Positions 36,201 through 48,200 of a stretch of 64,000 nt of DNA are shown piece after piece. Source of the DNA: Xestospongia bergquistia (lineage: Eukaryota; Porifera; Demospongiae; Haplosclerida; Petrosiidae); the NCBI GenBank assembly GCA_963965975.1, contig OZ014411.1, positions 11,663,501 through 11,727,500 on the forward strand, in the 5' to 3' direction. Every line of letters starts with the position of its first letter. Position 1 is the first letter of the stretch. The notes under the pieces are model-generated. The model saw only the letters and a program-made list of their open reading frames with translations. It made no database searches and was not told the origin of the DNA. Both the position numbers and the translations under genes were made by a program.

Positions 36201-39200
36201 AGCATGTATTTGCATGGTCCCAGAAGAAGGGTGTGAAGAGCCTCAACTGGAGTAGATCTGTTGTGAGAAAAAAATTCACTTTGAGAGTTTGAGTAGGCAG
36301 AATTAGCACTATAAGTGCCTGAAAAAATCAGTTGACAAATCAAACCATGGATTGGCAGTCTCTCTCATGCCATATTTTGTCCATTCTTCATGCCTTACAG
36401 TAACAGTTTGTTTTATTTCTATCTCTCGAATATGACACAAATGCCAGTTCCTTTGAACATCTTTCACCTAGTGTTGTGGGATCACTGGTCTATGTAATGT
36501 AAGAGATTAAAATACCATTACAATATCTAACTAAACCATACATATCCTACAAAGTCTTTTCACCTTACTACCAAGATGGTTCACAATCTCTGATGCTCTC
36601 ACATTATCACACAAAGCACGGATTACTGGAGCAATTACTAATACTTCTGAATTTGTCAAATCATCAAACATACGGACACCCTTTTCAAGGGCTAATAGGT
36701 CATCCACTATGCGTCTGCTCATTTCAATGGCTGAGAGACGATTGGAGCAGGAGATAAAGTGCATGCTCTGAAATTGCTGTGCTTTATGTTTAGGAAGAGA
36801 AGCAAGAGTTATCTTGTCTTTTATTTCTGTAATCTCATATAGGTAGGAATTGGCAATATAAATATACATGTACATACTAGACCAAACCAGATGCGTGCAT
36901 GCATGTGCGCGCACACACACACACACATAGATGTACATGATGCCAGCAGGCATCCAGAAGCCTGAATACTACTAAATAAATATATATATATACTGACCTT
37001 CCAGTTCTGCTTTAAGGGCATCCATTTCTTCTTTATTTTTACTTGACATTGCTTATCCTGATTCTGGACGTTCTACTTTCATGCTGTTTCAAACACCCTC
37101 TGATTCTTTTAAGTCATAAAAAGTCTGAATCATATCACTGAAATTATGTATTAGTATGTTAAATATTCATTGTTGATTCCTATAAGTAGTCGAGTCTAAT
37201 TCATCTCTGATTGTGAAACATCATGATATGGATCTGTATATGCTTAGCTGTGTAGCTGCAAAGGGAAACACTTGTAGGTCTCAACTGATCAGTAATACTA
37301 CAAATAGATTCACAAGTGTCTTCAGTAATATGAATGAGGAACCCTATATGTCTAGTCCCATGGGAAGGACTGCCTTGTTTACATGGTCTGTCATAACAAC
37401 TGGGCAATTGGGTTGGACTTCCCTTTGACTGGGAAAGGTCATCCATATCACTGTATTGTAGCTTGTCAGAAGGGGGGGGGGGGGGGGAGGGGGGCAGTCT
37501 TGCAGTATGGAATGGGTGACTTGACCTTTTGACATTTTTTCTGATAATCTCTTTGTTTTACTTTGCCACAATTACAACATTTGACCTGTTGAAAATTACA
37601 TGTACTTGTGAGATGATTGTTGCTACATTGATAGCATAACAAGCATAAAGATGTTTGTTCTTGCAGGCATTGCACTATTGCAGAAGTCAACAATTGTTTC
37701 TATAGATCATTTATATCACAAGCTGCCACTACCATTGCCTGCACATTCTCAAGGGCTTTCTTGTACGTTAGATCTGTTTCTTTTATTAGACGCTGTTGTA
37801 TGGAAAGTCAGTAATATGGATTGCTTCTTCCTAGATCCTTGATATCATTTGCACTAAAATAAAACCTGAGTCGTTTGGAATATGATTTCCAAGTTTCTGT
37901 ACTAGCATGAAGAACAAATATCTTACAATGTATCTCCATCAGAAATGTTTACCCTCGTCTCACAAAAAAACAATGTTACAATCTGTGTTAGGTAATGATA
38001 ATTCTACTGGACACTGAACAGAGTAAATACACAATAACTTTACACATGAAAAACTGACTCACTTAAGTCTATGATAATTAACTCATATATAAGACAAACA
38101 GGAAGTTACTAATCATGATATCATCTAGCAGAATAGCATAATATTACAAATATTAATAAGAATTAGTTAAAGTATTCATATCCTTTTCATAGTAAATTAG
38201 GAGGATGCTTACAACATAAAGTGTTAGTCTATAATCTATCCTAAATTCAAGTTTTTGCTGTTGCATTATTTATCCATCTAATATCTATACTAATTTTTAA
38301 GTTTCTGTCATATTTTCTTTTCAAAAAAGACTGTGTTTGTGAAAATTGTTACATGATGATTTCAATTGTTTAGTTATATCTATAAAGGTCTCGCTAATTT
38401 AGGAAACGAGAGTTGGCGTAAATTATTGAATTTCTTAAAATATTTGTCAAGTTACTGAACATATCAGCCCTGCCTTTCCAATGTGTTTATATTCATTGGT
38501 TGCTATATGTGTTGGCAGATACTTTGTGTTGTTTATTGTCGTTTATTCACTTTAGAAAATTGCATACAACAATACAATAAAGCTTGGTTTAGAATATATG
38601 GCTAGCTCATTGTTGCATAATGTTGTGTTTTGAGGTGAAATTGTGAACGTGCATCATAAGTGCCAACGTGCATGACATTACGTTACGCTGGATTGGATTC
38701 AAGCTCTATTTTAGCGTCAACGATTGAGCAGGCAGCAATCAAAATTATTCTGATTGTTTTGTATTCTGCATGTATTGCACAATATTTATATAGCTTGCTT
38801 GACTCTGTAACTTCAAGTTATTCCAGGCCCTCATCTCCTGAGCCCAACCACTCCCTTTCCCAATCTCCATCTCCAAATTCTTCACCCCCAAACCCTTCAC
38901 CAAAGTCAAGTACATCTACTTGTTCCAAAGAAGCATCTACACAACCACCTAAAAAAAGGAAACCTTTAAAACAGTTCAATAAGCTTTTCTGTGTTTACAT
39001 CTGTCCATCTAAAATAAGGTTGTACAATATTTGTAGCAGAAACGTTCTCTGCATCATCTGCTGCATGCTCTGTTCCATTTTCACTGGTAGCCATTTTGTA
39101 GATTAGTCATGATGAGTCATACTTATCCACCCAAGAGCGGTGAGCCCTTTGATGTTTGGGCAACTTTGTTGCCAGAAATTGAACACGTTTAATTTTCAGG

Positions 39201-42200
39201 CAACATTTTTTTCTGTTACTAGCAACAGACAACACACAACATTCACTGACCAACTTTGTTGTTGATAACTTTGTTGCATGTTGCTAGCAACAAAGTTGCC
39301 TAGTGGACAGTGGCCTTGAGACCCTCTGAATCAACAACTTCTTGAACAATACTCAGCACATGCTTTCGAGTATATGGGTAACCTATTCTACAATAAACAT
39401 CAAGGAACCTCACTAGTTCTTCTTCCTTTCCAACAGTTAAGTAAGGCTTAGGGCCACACTTTGAATTATATTGAGATTTGCCTACACGGTGATCATGCAA
39501 AGTTGAATGTGGCACTCCATGCATCTTGGCAGCTCGTCTGTAAGATTCACCTTGTTCAACAGCAGCACTAGCCCTCTCCAACCCAATTTTGTTATAGTTT
39601 TGGTACATTCCTCCACTAATCACTGCTGAATACATAGGTGTTGGTGTAGATGATTGACATGATTTACCACAAATTATACACTGATGCAAGCAAGGATATT
39701 GTAACATGAAGATCTAATATAAAGTACAAAGATATTCAATTTGGTATAGACAATCATACATAGGAAAAAAATGACAGACAATCATACATATGAAAAAAAT
39801 GACAATTATGTGTACTATATAGCCTTAAACTAGCTAGACAGCAGTGAGGGCACACCTCTTCTAATGCCTGAAAAGGAGGAGACATATCTTTGTCCACTGT
39901 CTGTCTTTGTTGGTAGGTGTGCACCCAAAACCAGTCAATTACCAACTTTGTAAAAGGGCACACAAATGTTCACTGTAGGGGGACACCATAGAGGTCACGT
40001 GACCCTTTAATTAAAACAATATGAAATCACTGGTTACTAAAGTTAGAATCAGCTAGTTTGCCTTACTGAAACTTAAACATAAAACATAAGGCTTTATGGT
40101 CTACATATGATCTATGATAAGGATAAAGTGATAGGCAGAGCCTGCACATAGTGATTGATGTAGGTGCTAACTGTGAGAGATCTGAGTGAGAAGTGCAAGA
40201 GAAAGTGATAATGTCCTAAAATGAATATTATTGTAAGAAACATGACAACTCTTGTACCTGACAAAGATGGACAAGCAGAGATAGAGCAATCCGAGCTAAA
40301 CACATGGCATGACCAGAAACTTATATGTCCGTATTATTGATTGCCTCTCCTCCTTCAGTAATTATAATTTTTTCCATGTTGGAAGTAATGCTGAGCTTTT
40401 TCCCACTGGGGCAGCTCATCAATTCAAAAATGCTATTGCTGGAGGCAGTAACTACTGTTTTTCAAGGCTATTCATAAACACATGAACATCATATTAAGAA
40501 AGAAGACATAAAGTAACTAAATAATGATGCAATTTTTAAAATTTCCAAAATAGTCAACTCTTGTTTCTCAACAAACTCCTTCATATCTTCTTTAAAGTCA
40601 ATCTTTCTATCCTTATGAATGTAAATCATCATTAAATGATTAAACCTTTCCTGCTTCATAGTTGTAAATAGGTAGGTCTTGATATTGTTAAGTGATGAAA
40701 TGATCATTCACTTGTTGCCAATGTAGCTGGAATAGTTAGAAGAAGTCTGAACAGCTTTGACACTTGTGGAAATAATTCTTGATACACTGACAGTTTCTCT
40801 TTTAAGTTGGTGCAGAAAATTCCATTCCTTGCATTGTGTTTTTCAGTATTGCTAGTTCAATATGCAGTCAGCATCCTTAAGGTCTTCACCAAAATGGTCT
40901 ACGATATCTTTAACATCTGTGCAAGGAACATCTACTCCAGTAGTAAGCTCAGGCAGATTATTTCCAAATTATAACATGGCAAGACACTCCAAGGTAAGCA
41001 TGCATACGTCTGCTACTCCAGATGTCCAAGTGTCATTGAGCAAAAATCAACCATCTCTAAACGTGACTTTATTTTCTTGGTTATCTCAAAACTTCGTTAG
41101 GGATGAGTTTATATTGTAAGTGCTGTCTGCTTACTATCCTATAACAAGGATCTAGTATCTCCAGAAGATCTCTGAAACCCTCACACTCAACAATGGAACA
41201 TGGCCTCAAATCTTTTACTACCATTTTCATGATTCCATTACAATTACAACTACACTGCTGCCTTGATACAAAAATTAGCTAAATGTGTAAAGTTTGCCAC
41301 AACCCCCTAATACTCAGATCTGCAATCATTGCTGTTACCTCCTAGTTCATTGTCTCTTTCATTATAGCCTCTCTCAAATCATCTTTGCAGACCAGGGAAG
41401 CAATATCACCTAATGAGTCACAAAATCTTATGTCTTTGAGTCACAAGACCTCCTTACAGTCCAACACATATTCTAAACTAGATTAAAGTCCAAAACCATC
41501 ACAACATGCAGGCATCCTCAGCAGAGGCCTATGATATCTTAATTCCAGAACATCCTTAAATCTTTATGAGGAAGGTCAAAATGATATCTGGAAATTGGCA
41601 TTACAGTCAGCCAATTTGATGTCTTTTCATTAATACCTTTCCTAACAGATTTGGATTTCGTATCATGAATCACTTAAAGGACTGATTCTAACTTTAACTC
41701 ATCATGACTTCTTAGGTTATTATAGAAACAGGTTCTACTTCAAACAATCTCTTCCACATGATCAGCTAAGGAGAACTGATCTATACCTTTTATAGCAGTT
41801 ACTAATTTACTGGTACTTGCTCTAGATGATAAATATGCAAAAGACCTAACTCAACTGGGTTATGAATACCAATTCTTGCTGGGAGAGAGAACAAAACTTT
41901 TCATCTTCTGAAACTTTACCACCAAATATAGATGGCCAAAAGGTTTCATTAATAACATCTTGTAACAGTGAGAACAAATCAGCTGACGTGAATAAATGTT
42001 GTGCAACTAGTTACTAGGTAGTAACAGTGTAAACTTATTTTATCCTATTAATAATTTATTAGCTATCTTCCATATTATGTATATCTATTGTTGTTTTCGT
42101 TTCAGTATCTTGTATGGAGAAAGCTCTATTATAAAGTGAAGATCAAAGGACAGGATGATGATGTGAAACAGTTTGTTCAAGAACAAGGTCTTCTAGATAA

Positions 42201-45200
42201 GAGTCATTTTGTAGAGAGAATTGTGAGGTATGTATTGTAATGCAATCATGCAGTGTGTTTGGATTCATGTACATATAAACAGAGTATTGATCATTGTATT
42301 GGCTTTAAACAAATGTAATAGTGGATTGAATGTTACTCAGCATTGATGCATATTTGATGAAAATTCAGACAACTCAAAGTTGTGTTTCAATGTCTCTCTA
42401 CTTCTCCAAATGGTACTTACAGTCGTCTTTGATAGGTTTAATCTTCGACAAACAGATGCCTGAGTTTCCCCTTTTTCAATATCAGTGATAATATCTAACT
42501 TTTGGCCAAAAGAGATTGACTTCTTCGATTTTGCCATTTTTTTCCTCTCAGACACGTGACCAGGAAGTACGTGATAAGCAATTTATTTACACACGGTGTA
42601 GTAATTAGTAGTACGGCTTATAAGAAAATATGTATTAACAGTGTGCGTGTTAACAGATACGCTTTGTATGGTATGTAGTGACAGTGGTTATTGTGTCATG
42701 TGATTTTAGTATGCAATATCTGAGTGTACGTACTATCATGGGTACTTACTAGTGATGTTTCACTGTACTTCATGAAAGTTTTGTTAATAGACATGTTAGT
42801 GATTTGTGTATCAAAAATTTTTATGTTTTTTTTCAAGCAATAATGCTGACAAACCTCACTAAAATGGAAAAATTGTGATGCAATGATACTGAAATCTTGT
42901 GACAATAGTAGTAGTCTGGCTTTAAACTTGCCCTTTTATTATTTATAATCAAGACACTAGTTGAAAATATCCTCTCAGAAGGTACTGAAGTAGCTGGAAT
43001 ACACAATAGCTGTTTAGATACTTTTGATAAAATGGGGAAATGATGGTGGTTTAATTTCAACCATTTGAGTAGATCATTGTTAGGATCAGCTGCTGGTTCT
43101 TTAATGAAAACATCCATTTCATCATGTGGACTTCTGGTGTCACTTCTCCTTCCAAGACTTTCACCTAAAAGGTACTCAATAGCACTTTGTTTTAGGTTTC
43201 TTAGTGGTAGGTTCTTCAAATTCGTTATCACTTTCATGAGTTTCATCTTCATCTACTTGTGTTGCCTCAGCTAACTTCTCCAGTTTACTATATGTTAGAA
43301 TACGTTGCTCATTGCTTAGAAATTTCAAGTGGTGATACCTGGGGTCTATAACTGATGCTAATACTGAAATATGTTCTGCTACATTCTCACTGTCAGGATT
43401 GAATCGCTGTTTTAGCTGGGAGGTTACTGTTTCTTTGAACAGCTTTATTCTAAGGGGATCATCTGATAATGACACAAGATGTTTCTTAAGCAGACCATAC
43501 ACAACAAGGTAAACAGAAGATAATGAAGCATGGTTTTCACTGCAGAAAGCAGTAGTAGCTACTTGTAATGGTTTAAGCACAGCCAATAGCTTCAAAGATA
43601 GTTCCCACTGCTCCTCTTTAAGATCTAGTTTCTTGTGATATGGTTTACTAACAGTATCATCGTGTAAGACTACTGTTTTTAAAGCTTTCTAGAACATGCT
43701 GTTAGGCTACTGATATCAGATAGGCTAAGACTAGCACCAACACATAATTGTAGAGTATGGCCAAAGCAGGGAATATCAGGCCATCCAACAAGGGAAATAC
43801 CAAGGACCATATTGGCACTATTATCTCTGACTATACCTGAAATGTTATCTTTATTTAGACTCCAATCCATAGCTGTCTTCCAATCTCTCACAAATATTTA
43901 TACCTAATATTTAAATATAAATAATTATATTTACTACCTACATGGAGACAAACCTGTATGTCTTTCAGGCATCTCTTTAGTCATCAAAATATAACTCTCA
44001 ATCATCCACTCCTCGTTTATAAAATGAACTGTAACAGTCAAATATGCTTGAACTGCTAGACTAGTCCACAAGTCGCTTGTTAATGCTACATGTTTTGTTT
44101 GATGTTTAGTGATCAAATGCCCCCTTTCTGAATGGTATAGCTTCTGGCAGACACTCCTGACATGCGGTCGAGATGGCACTTGATAATTAGGTTCAACATA
44201 GTTCAAAAGTTGTCAAAATCCATCATCCTCAACAATACTAAGAGGACCAGGTCTCTAGCTACTAACTCGGCAATAAGCGTCATTATTTTCATTGCATTGC
44301 TGGGTGGACACTTCCTTGTATACTTAAGCCCACCATACACTATGCAACATATTTCTATCAACAAGTTGCTAGCAACTTGTTGCTCAATGTACCCCATGCA
44401 TACACTATGCAACTTGTTGCTGCAATAACTGTAATAATAATTAACAACACTGTAATAATAACTAGTATAACTGTAATAATAAATGGCAGATTCAACATAT
44501 GCTGGTGCCTGTGGAGTTGTAATAGCTGTAATAATGGCAAAAAGACGCAGAAGGAGGAGGAACCGGACAATATGGGTTAGGGATTGGATAAAAAATCGCC
44601 CTTCACATGGAGCATACCATCACCTTCTAAAAGAGCTCCAATTGAGTGACTAATAGTGGCTCATTCTATTGCAATTATAAGCAGAGTTTTAGTATTGTAC
44701 TCTTGGCAGTTGTCGATGCTGATTACAAATTTGTGTATGTCGACATTGGGTGCAATGGAAGGGTATCGGATGGAAGTGTTTTAGAGACAGTACAATGTGT
44801 GCTGCACTCGAAAGCAATTCTTTGAACATTCCGTCACAAGAACCACTACCTGGGTGTACTATACCAATTCCGTACATGTTTGTGGCAGATGAAGCTTTTC
44901 CGTTGAGAGATTACATACAAAAACCTTTTAGCCAGATTGGTTTGACAGTTAAAAGAAGAATTTACAACTATAGGCTCAGCCGTGCAAGAAGAATTGTTGA
45001 AAATGCCTTTGGAATCTTAGCCAATCACTTTAGACTTTTAATGTCACCAATTAACCTTGCACCTGAAAAGGTGGAAACAATAGTTTTAACATGCTGCCTT
45101 TTACACAACTACTTGCGGTCACAACCAGGTGCTCGTGCAACTTACACTCCTCCAGGCAGTCTGGATAGTGAACATCCTGAAACTCACCAGGTATATCCAG

Positions 45201-48200
45201 GTCAATGGCGAAATGAGAGAAAGATCCAATGTTTTGAGGATTTGAAAAGCAAGGCAGAAATCATACAAAAGGTACTTCAAAGCTATATCATGAATACCTA
45301 ATGGAGTACTTTAATTCTGAAGCAGGTGCAGTGTCTTGGCAAAATAATATGATATAACAGTATTTACCAATATCATTAATCAATATCACTTGTTGACTGT
45401 CATTATACTCTATATATTATATTATCATCATATTATCACTTACTTCATTCATTTGCATTTAACAACTTTTATCAACACTTCTTTAGTCTTATTACCGATT
45501 ATGTAAAACTAACTCACTGTTAAATTAGATGTAGTAGTCTTTGATGTCATGAAATCATCAAGAAAATGTAATTGGTCAAAATGTGGCCACATGCTCTTAT
45601 AGACGTCGTCACTTCCAGTACTAGTGGGTCTCTTTTTAAATTTCTGCCTTTCTCTTCCATACTGGGTACGGATGTTTCTGATTTTTTTGGTAACCTCCTT
45701 CTCTAAAAACAAGATGGAAAAATTCAGTCTTCCTGAAATAATATCTTTAAATTAATGGCTGAAGTTGTGGCAGACAGTCAAATTGTGTAATACATTTCTA
45801 AATCCACAACCCAACCATTATCATAAGGGACACAAAATAATGTATTGCCTTCAGTCAAGACTCAGCCACTACATAATATTTACACATCACACCTTCCAGA
45901 GCATCAGAAATTTCTTTAGTAGCTTTTCTCCTCAAAGTTCTGTCGTGATAACATTTATCTTTAGTGTTATACAAACATGGACGATCTTGTAGTAGTTCAA
46001 TAAGTTCAATGACTTTAGCCACAGTCCAGTGACAAGCCATTAGGGGAAGGATGTTATCATTTCGAATATTTCCGCATATTTTGGTATACTAGAAGAGGGC
46101 GGGGGGGACCATGCCTCTAATGATGACTTTAATTCATCATCTGTTGATAATAATATATGATATTATTGATATAATAATATCATTCATAGGGTTGGGTAAA
46201 TTATGCTACTTTTGTTGAGCATTATTCTAATTAGCAATGCTTCAATATTGGTATGATTATTCTCTTACATTTTATTAATTATGCCACTCTCGTTTTTATT
46301 ATGCTCGTTAATCGTAACACAATATCCACAATCTAAACAATGTTTGAATGACATTTCTAATGTTAAATGACATAGTTCGAGGTTATTAATTTTGGCGCTC
46401 ATTGTACTGTAGCATTATAAATGTTTCTACATAGTCATTCAAAGAGTGAATCTACTGCTCAGTAAAAGAAGAGGTCAGAAGAGAAAAGACACATTCTGGG
46501 GCTGCAGAGGATAGTTGTATGCTTTAGGCTAATTTCCTCACGGCAAGCTCTACAAAATAGTTTTGATATAGAAATGACTAGATGTTCACCTGGAAATTCT
46601 TTCAATCTCTGCTGCGGGCTAACTCATACGGTTCCAGAGCTGGAGGACGACGAACACCATCGTTTCCCACCTCTTCTGCGATTTCTCAGAATTTTCCGTT
46701 TTCTATTCTGCGTTGCTACACTTGGAGCTTTCAGTACGTCTAAAATTGATAATGGCTCATCGTCACATTCGGATTCCGAGCCAGAGGTCATAAAAGAAGT
46801 GGACTCTTGAGCGTCAGTTGTCTCTTCGGCCATAACGAACAACACACGTAGTTCTCTAATTAACGCACAGGGTTTTACACATGATTATGCTGGCATAATG
46901 CTTTATGCCAATAGCTTTTCATTATGCCAAAAATTATGCCGGCATAAATTACGCAACCCTAGTCATTCACGTCTATGATATTGATACTATCTAACTATCT
47001 AAAATAATATAAGTGGCTATATTTTCTTTTACTATAGGTCAGTTATAATAATGTCAGGTAAATTATTATTATACTGTATACATCACTAATATCAGTTATA
47101 GGCAATAGTTATTACTAAAATTAAAATGTAACAGTACAACTTTTGCAAAGAAAATTCTCATCTTCAATTGTACTGTCACAGCATGAGATATGACTCCATA
47201 AGCCACAGGAGTCACATTGGATCCATAAAATTTGTTCACCATTAGTGTCCTCATCATCCTCCTTCCAGCATACACCACACACTTTGACATTGGTTTTAAC
47301 CATCATCTTTTCAATTTTTCGTTGTTCTTCTATTGATGATTTAGCCCATCGTAACTTTGTCATTTTTCTCTTTTTTTTTTTGTTGAAAAAAACCTATGTT
47401 ATTTCACATGATTTGTATTGGGAGCTGGAGTGATAGTGGATATGAAGTTTTCTTTATTTTCTGAATTAAATTTTGCTTGGAGAACTGAAACAGCTGATTG
47501 AAGGTGAGATTTCACTGTTTTTAATGTATCTACATCATTACATGGTTGTATAAATGAAAGCAATTTATGTGTTATATTTTCTACATCACTTTTTAACCAT
47601 TAATTGGGTCTGTGTGTAGTATATGTGAAAAATATTCGCAAGTATTAAATTGTATTTGTGGAGTTTCAGCTTGGTCATCAGTTTCCATACTTGGTATTTC
47701 CATTCCACTCTTATTTTCATCCTCACATTCACTTTCTGTTTCTTTGTCATCACTTTGGCTATTGTATTCTGTCATGTCATCATCTTTCTGATCTTCTAAA
47801 CATTTGTTCATTTTTTGAATAACTTTATACTCGTCGTTTTGTCTAGAAATAGTCATGTGAAGGAGATGCATGTGCTTGCATATTGTACTATGTAAAGTAG
47901 CATCCATGCATGTACAGGTGTACATATGAACACATGCATTGCACATTGAGCAACGAAGTGGACAGTCACACTCTTGTTGTAGTTGTTGTAGAATATAGAA
48001 AGTACCTGTAGCATTGAGTGACTCAATCCTCCATGTATTTGTGTCCCGAGATAGATATAAAGTGGAATGCTTCTGTAGTTCTACTGTGGCTTTGTGTCTC
48101 ATGTTTATCTCACATTTCCTGTTGGTCATCTTCCCTTTCTCCATTTTTTGTAGTTGTTCAAAAATTAAGTTGCGTGCTATGCAAAGGAGGACATGAAGCA

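Larger units (their letters stand above)
34797..38135 (-). mobile_element. Decayed Ty3/gypsy LTR element carrying an inserted CACTA-like fragment
   Basis: A roughly 80-bp end sequence near 34797-34880 recurs near 38085-38135 (shared AGACAAACAGGAAGTTACTA), as expected of LTR remnants. Next to the left copy a minus-strand polypurine tract (AGAAAGAGAGGAA, about 34877) resembles that of the gypsy element at 54954. Inside are an integrase C-terminal piece (35032-35232: [19 protein letters not shown]) and two gag zinc knuckles ([18 protein letters not shown]..., 37500-37640). Protease, reverse transcriptase and most integrase are missing and the middle is occupied by TNP2-like sequence. LTR limits are approximate. 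Confidence 0.6.

Noticed and set aside
37201-37571. Proline-rich minus-strand frame next to the poly-G tract
   Set aside because: The proline run is only the translation of the poly-C/G tract within dead gag.
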